From Amanita rubescens (taxonomy: Eukaryota; Basidiomycota; Agaricomycetes; Agaricales; Amanitaceae): a DNA stretch of 64,000 bases. Made by a program: the position numbers and the translations under genes. The notes under the pieces were generated by a model, which saw nothing but the letters and a program-made list of their open reading frames with translations, was not told where the DNA came from and did no database searches. Every line of letters starts with the position of its first letter. Position 1 is the stretch's first letter. The DNA lies in contig WION01000008.1 in the NCBI GenBank assembly GCA_015039365.1, forward strand, positions 434,001 through 498,000. The letters are read 5' to 3'. Positions 48,041 to 61,331 of this stretch are shown here, piece by piece.

Positions 48041-51000
48041 TCACGACATGTCATCCCAAGGCTGTCTTGTCTGGGCGACTGAAAGCTTTCCAAGATGCTT
48101 GCGTTGTCGCAGATTCTTCACTTCGGTGTTGATGAGATCCCTCAACCGCTCGAGGTCGAGACTCCGTTCAGGCCGTGACCCCATGAGGATATTTCGCCAA
48201 ACACCTGATGCAGAGACAGAGTTATCAATCGGTAGTTGAAGTGGGCGGTGCAATCTTATTGTCTTCTGCATGAGGTGCTCGGGACTTGGATATTGGGCGT
48301 CCGGCCACGCCAGACGAATTGCAAACCACCAACCCAATGGCTGTACGTCATCTTTATTAGCTCTTTTTCGCGAGTCCTAGTGAAACGGCTTACCCGTCCA
48401 TCAGGCAGAGTTCGTTCGGGATACGAGTCATACGTTGACAACATTCCATCTGGCAGTGAGAACCTGTGGTAATCATTTCAGCGCTGGTTCACCCTGTATT
48501 GAGACACTTGCCTATGCACGACCCAATGGTTCTCATCACCTCGATGTTTCGCCAAGACTATGAGTAATCTAGGAATTCCTTCCAGGCCAAAGGGGGCCCA
48601 CATGTCTTTCAACATCCCACAAGCATCTCCATGCCTACCATTGAAAACTGCATTGTTGATCGCGTCGGCCACATTCGGAGGCACAAACAGACGATCCACG
48701 ACGCCGGGCGGATTGTCTGTGAGCCTGGCACGAACATATCGTTTGTAAGTTTGGGTAGACCAGATGCTAAGAGCAACTTCATCTACTTGATGTCCTCTGG
48801 TGGTGCTATTCAGAGCATGGTCTAACTCGCTCATAGGCCAGATTATGGCCCAGGACAACATTCGCGACTGAATCCGTTGCCAGGGCATCAGCTGTGGTTC
48901 ATCATCTTCATGTGGGGAATTGCGAATTATTTGTTGACTCTCGTCTTCCGGTATGGCAGGTAGCGGCGGTGAAGTTGACCTTTCCATATCATAGTTATTC
49001 CCATTGGTATCTGGAATGGTCGGTGGCTCCGGTTCTCCATCAAAGGGATCATCAACCGGCGTTACCTCCCAAGCTTGAGAACCAGAGTTATCTTCATGTC
49101 CCTTCATATGAAGCTTGTATAGCTCCGCTTGGAGGAATTGTTGCCCCGGCGAATCATTGCGAGCGTCTGTCCCATGAGAAAGGGGATTGAAAGAGTGCGA
49201 ACCAAGTTCTCGATCCTCGTAGTGAGAATTTTCTCTCGTGTCAATGTTACGCTCTGTCCCAGGATATAAGGACTCGGCCATGGTACCCGTTGCTTGGGTT
49301 TGTATATTTACGGTTTGAGTGGCAGGTGTATGCGTATACTCGTCCCCATCATACGCAAATCTAGAACCATTGCCAAAGGACTGATTTGGTGACCTCAAAT
49401 TTTCTATTTTTGGACCTAAACTTTCAATCCTTTGTTGCATCAAGACCAGTTCTCGTTTGATGTCTGCAACCCATCTTGGAGGCTCCTAAGATGAGTAAAT
49501 TAGTGGTAGAATGTCATCATTGCGCTGAAATTTACCTCGCTTTCAGTCTGCATGTGGACGCTCGGGTCGTGGTCATGGTAAGATTTTCGATACTGCTTGA
49601 TTGACTTGACGGATGGTCAACAATTGAAAAATTGAAAGCTAGAAATCAAGTAGACTTACCTCATTATCATATTTCATTCCCAGCCTTTTGATTCTCTGTT
49701 TGATCGCCTTCCGCAATGCACGTTTGACGTATTCGTGCTGGTCTGTATCGTTTTCTTCGTGCAGAAGAACACATAATTCAAGGTCATGGTAGTGATTTGT
49801 CATGTCAGGATCAAGCGCCACTGAGGATGCGTAATAAGATGTACGAGGTGTCTTGCTGGCCAATGCATCCTGGACAATTTTTGCTTCTTCTTGATCCAGA
49901 TCAATAGGCGAACGTGGACGAGCAGGCGTTGGTGTAATGTTTGATTCTCTATCAATCTTGCTCGCACGACTCTGCTTAGAAGGTGAAATCGATGGGGCCT
50001 TGATGTCGGACGCTTGACTGGGTGCCACGGATGGTGCCTTTGCCACGGAAATATGCGATGCCGGTTTGTTGGCCTGTGAAGGTACATGGCTTACGCTCGA
50101 GGGTGCAGCTGAGGGAGCTTTGGAGTGGCGGACCGATGGCGGTGCATCCGAAAGTTGCTGCTCATCCGCCTCTGGTATTGTTAATGCCCGTCCTCGCGCA
50201 GCGGCGTAGATGAGATCCTCCACAGTAGGTCCCATTGTCGCGGCGAGTCGGAACGGAGAGAAGGGACGTTGGTTACCCCCGCCTCCAGACAGAACTATGG
50301 CAATAGTTTAGCTCAATTGGCTGACGGACCAGACATCTAAACTACTAACGCGAACCACTTGCGTTCTTAGTAACTTTCATTTGCGAAGGCGAATCAGAAG
50401 GTGACAGTGATGGTGCCTTGGATTTCGCATAAGATCTCGCCTTTGGTTCGAAGCGGCTATCGGCATCATCCAGACGACTCTCTGGAAGTGGCGGGTATAC
50501 AGTGCCTTTCTCGCTAGGAGATTTGGCCGTCAACTTGGACTTCATGGACACGGGAGACATTGGTAGCTGATCTAGTTCAGGCCTGTTCGATGCTGCTCTA
50601 CTTTGACTGCGGGATGGAGTCTTGGGTGACTTGCCATAACAAGTCAATCACACAACACGTTGCAGATCAAATTCAACGCACCATTGGTTCACCACCGTTG
50701 GCTTCCACCTGGGAACCTTTCGAAAGTGCCCGAGAGCGCTGAGAGGGCGACTTGACGCCGGTATCTATGTTGACGGTTGGCGCTCGAGGGGATACGAACT
50801 CTGACGCTGGAAGTGGTATCTTTGCGGGATATCCAGACGTTAAACCGCTCGGAGCGTAGCCCGGAGCACCACCCTGAGTTAACGTGACTGAGTTTCCGTC
50901 GGTATCATGATTCCAAGGCACTCGATGCGGCTGTAAGAAATATTCGCAAGGTCGTTGATTTGAACGTGTAGCTAAACTTACATTCCAGTTTGGGCTGAAG

Positions 51001-51565
51001 TGGGCGTCGAGTGGAAGAGGTCCAAGGTTCCCAAACGATGCTACGGTATCATAAGACTCATATTTGGGGCCGGGTGGATCCGTCGGGCCAGGTTCATGCT
51101 TCGGGCGAGTTAATTCTGCGGTTCAGCGGACGTTGGTATTAAACATTAACGCACCCTTGCGTCACCCATCTCAGACCTTTCACCTTGTTGAACGACAGAA
51201 TCACCGTCGTCAACATCCTCAATTTTGTCTTCTCCAGACTTGCTCTTCACAGAAGATGCTATTCGGCTATTTCTCGGAGAGCCAATGTAGTTCCGGTACT
51301 CTTCGGCATCTAGTATCGAAGGAGGTGGTGCATTGTCTGGTTCCTCGCCGACTTTACACATGCTTTCCAAGTATCGGAGGACTGTAACTATATGAGATTG
51401 CGGGTGTGAAGATGTGATGGTTCGCGTACCTTTCTCATTTGGGGCTATACGCCGATAAACAATGAGTCAGTAATAGAATAACGTAGCATGTTGATACACA
51501 CGTGGAGTTGAAGATCGCAGTTGAGTAGGATTTAAGCCTTGATGCTGTCCCACAGCAACGGACAT
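48041..51565 (-). CDS. Large mostly disordered conserved protein
   Basis: Start 51565-51563 (MSVAVGQHQGLNPTQLRSST), followed by a short intron to PNEKG and many exons. The N-terminal two thirds are low complexity with repeated S-x-A-P-S motifs (SKAPSAAPSS, AKAPSVAPSQ, IKAPSISPS). A charged helical segment (VKRALRKAIKQRIKRLGMKY) is followed by an acidic, Pro-rich stretch. The C-terminal part looks folded: LMPWQRIQSRMLSWAIIWPM, SIWSTQTYKRYVRARL, GMLKDMWAPFGLEGIPRLLI, HWVVHRQVSQYRV, LGWWFAIRLAWPDAQYPSPE, and SVSASGVWRNILMGSRPERS. It ends SVAQTRQPWDDMS. I believe orthologues exist in other mushrooms but know no function. Confidence 0.7.
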
Positions 51566-51878
51566 GATTGGAATAGCTCAAGATGGGAGATGTGAAGGAG
51601 GTAGCGCAGGGATGAGGTAACAGCTGAGACTCCTCCGACAAGGACGAATTCAGGGAAGAAACGGTTCAACTACACACAAATAAAACAAAACATATTCCTT
51701 GCACCGCCACCGAAAACAATCGTTGATCGATCGGTGCCCACATATTTTTTAGATAATTAAGCCTCCGTAAATCCTAGCTACAAATCCGTGCACATGGTTA
51801 TATATATCAGATAGAATAAGCAATAATAAGGCCGGTTAGTACTGCAACAAGCTTAGTTTTGCCACCTGTGAACTGATG

Positions 51879-51951
51879 TTAGACTATTTTCGACAAATCT
51901 GTGCGTATCCACGCACCGAGTATCGACGGGGGGCTATAACTTGCGAATGGG

Positions 51952-51982
<31 letters not shown>

Positions 51983-53638
51983 TGGTCGTGCTTGACGATG
52001 CAGATGCAGTCACTGTGAGTCCATCAAGTAAGACCGTCACCAGTTGAAAAAGCAAACCCTCACCTGACCCTGTGCCTCCCGCCAGGGTAGATAGCTGTGC
52101 AAAGCCCACAGACGCTGGACTAGCCCTAAAGACAGAATATACATTTTTCTGATGCCTCCTTGTGAGAGCGAATTACATCATGGTGAACGACAAGAACGCA
52201 CCAAAAACGTGTCGCCTACAACCCAACTTGGATTACCATCCCCGGGTGGAATGTTCGATCCGGCTGACAAATCAAAGAAGCCACCAACACAGTCACTGGT
52301 GTGAGGCACTTGGAGTATAATCATGTCTTGAGAATTTATAGGCCAGGCAGTCCCTCCAAAAGATATTGTAACAATTACATTGGTATTACAGGCTGGATAC
52401 GTAACGTCAACGCCCTCAAGTGAAATTATCAACCGGCACTCACGGAATGCATACAACCCTCCCGAGTTGGGAACGGCTTGCGAGCCAGGAATGGCATCGT
52501 AGAAGGCCTTTATATCCGCGGTCGGACCACCAATAAGAGTGGTTCCGGTATCAATTGCGGCTGCAGCTGAAGATCCCGTTGTTATAGCTATAGTTTTACC
52601 CTGAACAGTTATCCCTAACCGGGGGCGAGGTGATTTGCGTCATCGGCTGATGGAAAGTAACTCACGTGAAATGGTTAAAAGCCAAAAGGAGTCTGGGTTC
52701 CCGATTATATTCGTAAACTCGATGTTTCCGCTGTACAGACTAGAATTTGTACCACCAAGAGTGAAAGTGCCTCCGGGAGCCTCAAAAGGGGCATTTGAGT
52801 CATCTATCAGCCGCGCCAGATAGAATGACATTTCGGGGGACGCAGTCTGACTGGCACCCACTAGCGCTAACCAAAAGGGCGTGGCCCCTGTTTGCGCAAG
52901 AGAAGTAAAGGCCAGACCCATAAGACCAGATATAGATCCCTGAAGGATACCCCCTTGAACATTATCGGCTGCGACTGTCCGGAACATCAATCGGAAAGTC
53001 AGAGACAAGCGAGGGAGAACGAACCAAAAACTTGATTTGGTACAGTGAAACCAGACATACTAACGGTATCTTTGGCAATTGAGCCAAGGACCTGGCCCGA
53101 TCCATAGGTGAGCGGCACGCGAGAGTTGGGTCCTGAGCCAATGACTACTGTGCTTGATTGGCTATTTTGGAATAGAGGGGTACCCGAGACGCAGTTGTTA
53201 CACTGAGTATCAGCAACCCAGAGGTCGGAGGAGCCGGTGTCGAGAATAACATGCAGAGTCTGCGGTCTGATGAGGTGTATGTGTCAACAACAGATAACGG
53301 TGTGGTACTGCGGCGCTTACGGAGTACCGATATTTATGGTGCCAATGTAAGCAGTGTCTTGTCCCTGTAAGGAAGTATAAAAAGATGATCGGTGGGGCGG
53401 TAGCATTAAAACATGCCTGGTCGATAATTTGCATGTTGGTGACGCTTGCTCTTTTACTCGCATGAGGTTGTATAGAGGCGTAGCCGTACTTGACGCGGAC
53501 GCTATTAGCGGCATCGATGATGTCTGTGATAGTTCTATTTGTTTTGGCGCGCCTGAAGAGGGGGACATGGACGGGGTCAGCAAAGGCAGCGCATAAGATG
53601 GAAAGAAGGGAAAGATATAGCGGGAGGAGTGGGGCCAT
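51879..53638 (-). CDS. Secreted pepsin-type aspartic protease (A1)
   Basis: Start 53638-53636 with a signal peptide (PLLPLYLSLLSILCAAFA) and a propeptide. Mature-enzyme motifs: DTAYIGTINIGTP, then LHVILDTGSSDLWVADTQC (first catalytic Asp), YGSGQVLGSIAKDTV, GLMGLAFTSLAQTGATPFW, FTLGGTNSSLYSGNIEF, and AAIDTGTTLIGGP (second catalytic Asp), WVVGDTFL. The C-terminus has a Ser/Gly linker and a weakly hydrophobic end, ending DLSKIV, so cell-surface retention is possible. The intron 53416-53365 follows CAG and begins GCATGT (GC-AG). It joins the propeptide (MQIIDQ) to the mature domain. Divergent from the zf-HIT gene. Confidence 0.9.
51954..51980 (-). repeat. Hexanucleotide repeat coding for Gly-Ser
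   Basis: Four to five units of GCCTGA (TCAGGC on the coding strand) encode the alternating Gly-Ser linker of the aspartic protease tail. Perfect repeats like this change length easily between strains. Confidence 0.85.
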
Positions 53639-53753
53639 GGGGGGACCTAAAGAGTGTGGAATGCAAGTGAACCTGCCACCAATCGATGAGTGGAGAAATG
53701 TATAAAGTGTAATTAAAAACAATCACCGTCACTCCGCAGCCGCCGCATGACTT

Positions 53754-54436
53754 ATGCCTGTGATACCGCCCGCTTGTCAAATTTGCTCCCACTCCTTGCC
53801 GAAATACACATGTACTACCTGTGGCCTGCTTTCGTATGTTAGAGCTCGCCTCCTCCCGGCTCCGAGTCTTTGCTAATTTGCCAAAGTTGTTCTCTTCCTT
53901 GCTACAAGATCCATAAAATCAATTGTCACGCTCACGCTCACGCGCCTCGCGCCTCCTCCCCGCCCAAGACCGACGACACGCCACCAGGCCCATCTCCACT
54001 TCGTCCACTCACATCTCTCAAATGGCCTTACGCACCAGAAGAATCTGCTTACCCGGACCCTCTCAAACGAGATGATCCAAAACTACTTCAGCTACACCAG
54101 TACGAAGCTATCGGTATGAATCCTCTTTCGTCCTTGCGCATCGTCCCACCTATTCACCACTTAGCAACCTCACCTGCGATTCGCAACATCCTCGCATCTC
54201 ACCCATCGCTCAAGGAGCTTCTTGTTTCAATAGATAAAGTCAGAGGCGAGGAACGTGAACTTGCTCTCCAGAAAGCGTTGGGCGTCACTTCAGCCGATAT
54301 TCACTCTCAGACACAGCAGAGGGAGCTCAGCGAAGACACATTGGCGCTTCGACAGCTAGCAGAGGCAATTGAAGCAGCCGTTCGAGGCGAGAACAAATCC
54401 GCCCTAGGACTCGACTGGGCGGACGCCTCAGACTAA
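53754..54436 (+). CDS. zf-HIT zinc-finger protein (ZNHIT3/Hit1-like)
   Basis: Two exons. CQICSHSLPKYTCTTCGLLS at the N-terminus is joined by a GTATGT intron to CSLPCYKIHKINCHAHAHA, giving the eight-ligand zf-HIT pattern C-x2-C...C-x2-C...C-x3-C...H-x3-C. Then come a Pro-rich linker (TPPGPSPLRPLTSLKWPYAP) and a helical C-terminal region (LGLDWADASD end). Hit1/ZNHIT3 proteins work with Rsa1 in assembly of box C/D snoRNPs. No frame break. The stop is 33 bases from the stop of the convergent PAQR gene. Confidence 0.82.
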
Positions 54437-54469
54437 TACATATCGGGGCATGTACCTCATACATACTAC

Positions 54470-56489
54470 TTAGATGGCCTTGCACTCTAGTCCAGACTTG
54501 AGTGCATTGATCGCCGCTCTGTGCTGACTAACAGCAAGAACAATAAAGCAATGCCAAATCATATGAGAACCTGCAACCAGTCGTTTAAGTAGTATCCCAT
54601 GCTTATTATATGCACACAAGCCTACCTAGTCCCATGCGATCAAGCCGGCAGCGCAGCTTTTCGGGTATAATGCATTCGGGAAAGTGCGTCGCATAGAATA
54701 TGAGACCAATAATATATGAAACAAGAGAAGGAATGACAGGATCTGCGAGGCTTAGTCAATCATCTATGGACATCTTCATGCCGGAGAAACGTACAAATAA
54801 ATGAAACGACTTCTTCAGCAGTATGCAATAGTGATAAACTTGCCATGGGGGCAATGGACGAAAAGGCCATTGCTAAAAAGAATCCAATTCGATAAAACTT
54901 GCACAAGATTATTAACCTTAATCAGCAACTCGCAATAACACATGCTCACTCGGTATTTTCGCTCGTTAAACCATTCCATGAAGGGGAAAATGTTTCCGGC
55001 TAACCCTGTCAAGAAACAAAGCCAAAGGAATGTTTGGCCCTTGCCAGGATGACATTGGTAACCGTAGTGAACAATCGTCCCGACAGATGCACTGATCAAC
55101 CTGGGCGCGTTGTGAGAACATGCACCATCTATGGAACAGCGACACACTTACCAGCCGATGCCGACATAATCTACACGGGCACAGAACACCATGCTGGGAT
55201 AGTGAGCACATCCAGACATTGTATGCCATACTGCAGAACAGAATAAACAAAACAGTGCAAAAACCGTAAATAAAAGTTCTGGCGTTTCCAGGGTCCGGGG
55301 ATCAAAAAACAATATCATGCTGATGCCCCAGACGAAGAAAGGAACCAGATGCGTGTGTATGTTAACTGTAACCCGTTAATACCGGTGCGTTCGCCATAAG
55401 GAATGGTACATACGAGTTTCATTATGGAAAGTAAAGATGGACATCAAGATCAGAGGCCACCTTTCTATGGGTATAAATCTGCCGGAAACTAGTGTTTAGC
55501 TTTATATCTAGCGTAACGGGTTTAAACACTGACCTGTAACCTTGCATAACGAACGGATTATTTCTCCAAGGGTGAGGTAAATCTGAATATCCAATCAAGC
55601 GTGCCCCTCGCAAAGATCTTTGAACGGCATTTGCGACTTCAAGCGCAGCCTTTTCGAGAACCTCCTCTCCTTCGAATGCGTCCGGCACTGTATTCAGGAG
55701 GTCGGTTACAATTCCAGACGTTAACAAGGCATCCAGTAAATCGGAAAGTAGGGTGCCTGGAGCAAGAGAGGGACTGCTAACACCTGGCGGTACCTCGACA
55801 GATGTTAGATGTGAATGGAGCATCTTCAGGCGATAGGAAAGAGTAGGAATATAACTTAAAGGTTGATGAAAGTCTATGTCTTGAATGCGAGAATAGACAT
55901 CATCTAGTTTAGAACGAACGTCTGCCAAGTGGGGAAGATGAGAACGCATTTCAGGGAGATGAGGCATGTCAGGCAGGTGGGAGCGGACGTCCGGCATGTC
56001 CGGAAAATGGCAGCACAAGTCTGTCAGGCTGGTGACATCTGGTAAGTCAGGCAGGTGTGACCTGACGAAGACTTCCATAGACATGTGGGGAGGCTGCAAC
56101 TCCGGTAATCTTGAGCGAACTTCGGTCCGAATGCCCTCTAGCATCTCAAGCGCGGTAGTGGACCACTGCCTCGCCTCCTCCATCGTATGTTCGCCCTTTA
56201 CTTTCCATGATTCAAAGTGGTCGAGTTCCGACAATCCACGTTCAAGGTTTGCCAGGTATGAGAGAACAAGTAAGCGCAGGGAAGCAATAGTCTGAAGGGG
56301 AGAGGCGGAAAGCAAGTCGTGGGCCTCTGATGCATGGGATAATGGCGGGCATAGCTGCAAGCGAGAACGACGGCTGGTGTTTGGCGACGACGGGCGTTTG
56401 GCGGGTTTCCGAGAATGAAAATCCGACGCGCGACCCGCAGCCTGGGCAGTGCACAGAGCAACTGTGGTTGTCGAAGTCGCGGTCGGCAT
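54470..56489 (-). CDS. PAQR/HlyIII-family seven-helix receptor-like protein
   Basis: Start at 56489. A long cytosolic N-terminus (about 350 residues) contains a run of short repeats (LPDLPDV, FPDMPDVRSHLPDMPHLPEM, RSHLPHLADVRS). The membrane part has the PAQR signature: PFVMQGYR, then FHNETLNIHTHLVPF, an S-x3-H-x8-C-type motif in SAVWHTMSGC, and helices GTIVHYGYQCHPGKGQTFLW and LAMAFSSIAPMASLSLL. SHMIWHCFIVLAVSQHRAAI near the end supplies the H-x3-H zinc ligands. In yeast the Izh proteins of this family affect zinc and sterol metabolism. No frame break was found. About six exons. Confidence 0.88.
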
Positions 56490-56585
56490 GTGGGGGGGAG
56501 AAGGAAAAAAGACAAGGGATGGATGAGATTAGTCGAATTTCAATATTTGAATTTTGAAATTGAACACAGCCACCCCCATCATCTT

Positions 56586-57231
56586 ATGACCGCTCAACTC
56601 CTCCTTGCGGGTCTTGGAAATATCCCTTATCCGACAACTAGACACAGGTGCGCGTCGCACGTGCGCTTTCCTCGGTCCGTATTGGTGATATCTGCTACAG
56701 CGTAGGACATCTTATCGTTGATTCGCTTGCATCTCGGCTGGGCTTTCGCCTTCTGCCCGACAAATATGGTTTCGTTGGTCAGGGTACCGTAAACGTTGGC
56801 GAGACTCTCGTTCATCTTACTCTTTTCAAATCCAGTAAGGCTACTTTTGCTCTACGTCCTGTTCTCATCTTTTTACAGAATCTCCCATGAATATATCTGG
56901 CCCATCTGTGACAGCCATGTACCGCAAGACCGTCTCATCTCCCAAATCATTGATCGTCGTAGCTGATTCGCTACTTCATCCGGTCGAAACACTTTCAGTC
57001 AAACTGGGAGGCTCAGCGAACGGTCACAATGGTGTGAAAAGCGTGATTACGGCCCTCGGGGGTGAAACAAATTTCTACCGGTTTCGGATGGGTATTGGTC
57101 GCAATGATACCGATGCAGCTGTATACGTCCTGCAAAAGCTCTCCAACCACGAACGCCAATTTTGGTCCAATGAGGGACTCGACCTCGTGCTAGCCGAATT
57201 AGAGACTGTTGTTCGCAAGAGTACCTCCTAG
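56586..57231 (+). CDS. PTH1: Peptidyl-tRNA hydrolase (Pth1 type)
   Basis: Releases tRNA from prematurely dropped peptidyl-tRNA, in mitochondria or cytosol. Three exons: LLLAGLGNIPYPTTRHSVGH contains the invariant Asn and the catalytic His; GFVGQGTVNVG; PMNISGPSVTAMYRK (the M-N-x-S-G motif); VVADSLLHPVE; and KLGGSANGHNGVKSVITALG (the GSA-x-GHNG motif). The acceptor is the CTACAG before CGTAGGACAT, which keeps frame. Length about 190 residues, normal for the family. Divergent from the PAQR gene with 96 bases between starts. Confidence 0.93.
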
Positions 57232-57490
57232 CTATTTTTATCACATTACGTTGGACAGTGCAAACCAAACGCGATCACCTCAATCCGACGCAATAACCTC
57301 AGTTCGCCGCGCACGGAACTCGTCCTTCGTTGCGCTCTCGCGAAACGTGCTACGCTACGGCATGACAACAGCGGTTGACACGGCCATGGATATTTGCCGC
57401 ATTTACATAAAAATGCTTGTGTTTCGTAACCCGAGGGTGCACTAGTCCAATTAGCGCGTTTCTTTCCGACGTGACCCTGTGCTCTTCGAG

Positions 57491-57496
57491 TATAAG
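57491..57496 (+). promoter_or_regulatory. TATA-like box of the GH92 gene
   Basis: TATAAG in GAGTATAAGAACG, 45 bases before the start at 57536. The 304-base gap 57232-57535 holds no other visible feature. Confidence 0.4.
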
Positions 57497-57535
57497 AACG
57501 CGACGAGAGCTATCTTCCCTTTCTTGGATCCTAAT

Positions 57536-60500
57536 ATGCTGTCGCCCCAGAGGCTTGCTTTATTGCTTTGCGCGTACTTGGTAGCCGCTCAGCCATCACC
57601 GGAGCAGCAGAAACGGATTACTGCAGCCATCCGGGATGCAGCGCATAATCCAAATCCTGATTATACTGCTTTCGTCAATCCATTTATCGGCACTGGTGGG
57701 TTTTTTTTTGTTGCTATGCACCACACAAAAATCGATATTCGTATTCCAGATAATTTTGGTGACGTCTGGTACGTCGTCTATAGTAGTCTCAATGCTCCGC
57801 ACTCATGCTCGCTAGTCCCGGCGCATCTATTCCCTTTGGAATGGTAAGGTCTGTCGAACTGATATGTCTTGCCCCGCTAATACGCGTGTTCCAGGTCAAG
57901 ATCACCACAGACATGACCGGTTATGCACCGGCCGGTGAGATGGCAGGCGTTTCTGCAAGTTGTCTTGCTTAATCCTTGTTCAGGTTACATCCTCGATCCC
58001 ACCCAGATGATATGGGGACTTAGCCCACTGCATGATAGTGGAACTGGTTCATCTTTAGGTAAACAATTATCACTTTTGCAGCAATTCACTTAATGAAAGA
58101 GTTTAGGAACATACGGAAATTTCCAAATTATGCCACTTCTTTGTCCCGGAGGCTTTGACACTTGCACCACGTCACTCAACGCCCGGGGGCGTCTACGCAA
58201 ACCTTTTACCGATGGTACGAGGATAATTAGTCTGGTATCTACGTACCCTAACGTGATTGCGAGGCAGATGCCTATCCCGGCTACTTCGCGCTTACGTTGA
58301 ACAATGACATTAAAATGGAGGCGACGGCGACATGGCGAGCTGGATTGGAGAGGTTTACCTTTCCCTCCGGCTCTAAACCGTATTTTGTTTTGGATCTGGC
58401 AAACGACCTCCCCGAATCCTTCGCCGGAGGAGAGTTGGATATCGACCCAGTGAAAGGCAGAATCACAATCAGCGGCTACTGGGGCTCGAGGTATACCTAT
58501 TGGCTGCTTTTCGAGAACCGCGGTTCATCCTTTTTTCTAGCTTTGGACCTCAAATATACAATTACCAGGCTTTCGCTTGCTACGATCTCTTGAACGGCGG
58601 TGATCAGACACTATCCGAATACGGTGTTTGGACGGCTGATGAGTAAGTAGGTGGCTGGCTTGCGATTATAAACTCGTTATTTTTTCCAGTTTTGGACTGG
58701 ATGCCAAGGGGATCGGGCTTACACGCCTCAATCTGACCCGCAATCTAATTGGAGGAGTCTATCAGTCCGGAGCCCTGTTCTCTTATGCTGGCGAACCCAG
58801 CGAGATCATCGTTCGTGTAGGAGTTTCATTCAAGTCCGTGGAACAGGCATGTGCGAATGCAGAGACCGAAATCGGCTCTTCGTCATTTGAGGATATCGTG
58901 GGCCAGGCGAAGTCTTTGTGGCAAGAAAAACTAGCAAAAATTGAGATAGACGTTGCCAATACGCCGGCTAATATTACAGAGATGTTTTATTCTTCTTTAT
59001 ACCGCGCTTCGCTAACGCCGGTATGTATAATGAGCTAGGTAACAAGCTAACGTCGTCGCTCATGATTTTATGCAGAATAATGCAACTGGGGAGACTCAAG
59101 GGGTATTTGCAGACACTACATCGTTCTATTTCGATTCTTTGTATTGCAGGTATGTTTCTCAGAGGCTATGGTTATTGTCCTGGCTCAGTCATTATTAGCT
59201 GGGATACTGTAAGCAAACGGCGTGCCTTTTTCGAAAGTTGAAATCTAAATTTGCCAAGTTTCGCACTTATTATCCGCTGATGGGATTGCACTCCCCAGTG
59301 GAATTTGCTCAAATCGTAGACAACTATATCGACGCCTGGCGCAAGAATGGCTGGATGCCCGATTGTAGAGCCAACAATCTTCCGGGGTGGACACAAGGAG
59401 GTTAGTTTCTTTCCCCATATTGGTGAGGATATCATGTCATATTTTGTCCAGGATCAAGCGCAGATGTTATTGTCGCACATTTTGCCGTTAACTACCACAA
59501 TGAGGCAGCCGAACTCGGTATCGACCTGAACGAGCTATACGCTGCAGCAGTTACGGATGCCGAGGTGAACCCACCGGAATGGAATACTCAAGGGCGGCAA
59601 GTTGATGTATACAAGTAAGCATCGGTGAACAAAGATGAACAAGCAATAAATTCATTACTCTGTCAGACAATATGGCTATGTCCCTTTCGCTGTCCTGGAC
59701 ACATCAAGCACCGGAAGGCAGACCAGGGAAGGAAGTCGGACTCTTGAGGTGAACATACCTTCGGATTTGATTACAGCAGCTGATTATCCAAAGTACGCAT
59801 TCGAAGACTTTAGTGTTCGCCAAATAGCTCAGCTTCTGGGCAAAAACGACGACGTTGCCAAATATACCAATCGATCTTTGGTAAGTGACTGGTAAGGCTG
59901 TGGTCTATCATAGTAACGCGGGTTTAGTCATATCGTAATATCTGGGATCCTACAGTGGTCAGCGATGGATATCACGGTACGATGATCTCCAATGAAAGAT
60001 TCCAAGTTCACTCAGAAGAGGACAGGATTCTTCCAAAAGCGCTTCATGAATGGGAGTTTCGCATACACCGATCCAATAGACTGTTCAAACAACGATAACG
60101 ATACTTCACGCGCCTGTTCATTGCAAGGAACTAACGTGGTTGGGTTCTATGAGTCGTCGTCCTGGGAGTACAGTTGGTAAGTGGTACACGTATTATTCAT
60201 TGAGATTACTGAGCGTGAGGAAGGTTCACCCCGCACGACGTTGCTCACCTCGTTCAACTGATGGGTGGTAACGTGAGTTGATTATACTAGTACTACCAAA
60301 GGACCTGGCTCAACATTAGCCCACACAGGATACCTTTACCCGGCGGTTGGATCACTTCTTCAATGTAAGTCACCTGGTCAAGTATGCCGATCACTGTTAC
60401 TTATGTGGTCCAGGCTGGATACTATGGACCTGGAAATGAACCATCTTTCACTGTATGTCCCCTGCTCGCCCCGCTCATGAGGGAGGTCTTGATACCCTTT

Positions 60501-61115
60501 ACAGGCACCAGTTGGCTACCATTATGTCGATCACCCCACCAAGACTGTAGACCGAGTTCGACAATCGGTCCTAACGAACTTTGACATCAGTCGGTGGTTC
60601 CTGTTTTGGCATAACTACCTGTAGCTGAACGAAAACTGTGACAGCACCTGCAGGTATTCCGGGGAACGACGACCAGGCTGCGATGGCTACGTGGTTGGCA
60701 TTCCACCTTTTAGGATTATACCCAAGTGAGTGTTGCAATATTCTCAGAAGAACATTCCACCTCTAACCTGTGTCTCTCTGAAGTCCCTTCAACGACCCAA
60801 TATCTTATTGTCTCTCCTTTTATACCCAAGTACACTATTCACAATTCCTTCCTCAACGTCAGCACGACGGTCACAACAGTCAACTATGATCCTAGGTCTG
60901 TACAAACCACTATTCCCGCGGGCGTCCCGGCATACGTAGAGAGCGTAACTGTGAACGGGAAGAACTACACAAGATGCCACCTCGATTTTTATGACGTTTT
61001 TAGGGTTGGAGGCGAGGTTGTCATCATGCTGACCGCTGATAAGGCCTCGGCAGACAGTTGTCAGGGCTCACTGCCAGATAGTGTATCAACGGGAGGGTTT
61101 GCCAGTGCTCGATAA
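57536..61115 (+). CDS. Secreted GH92 alpha-1,2-mannosidase
   Basis: Calcium-dependent exo-mannosidase family. Signal peptide MLSPQRLALLLCAYLVAAQP at 57536, then YTAFVNPFIGTGG, GDVCPGASIPFGMVK-like sequence, TGYAPAGYILD, GLSPLHDSGTGSS. The inner part has MFYSSLYRASLTP, GVFADTTSFYFDSLYCSWDT, YYPLMGLHSPVEFAQIVDNY, GWMPDCRANNLPGWTQGGSS and ADVIVAHFAVNY. Then come KRFMNGSFAYTDP, NVVGFYESSSWEYSWFTPHD, TRRLDHFFNAGYYGPGNEPS and GIPGNDDQAAMATWLAFHLL, followed by GLYPIPSTTQYL. The tail is a beta-sandwich ending STGGFASAR. Around 18 exons join without a frame error. Likely role: trimming N-glycan or wall mannan outside the cell for nutrition. Confidence 0.93.
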
Positions 61116-61331
61116 CAAGTAACTATAAAAAATTGTTTACTGTTAATACAGCCAGTACATAAATCGTATATAGAATACAATGGGACAAGATGCTGCGTCA
61201 AAGTAGGCATGGGGGAAATTCATTCATTTGTCTACGATAATGACCCTCCCGTTGCTGGAGTCTGACCTCGAACGTAGATCCAATCTTCGAGATCTATTAG
61301 CGACAGAAACATCAAATAGCACCGGTCACAC

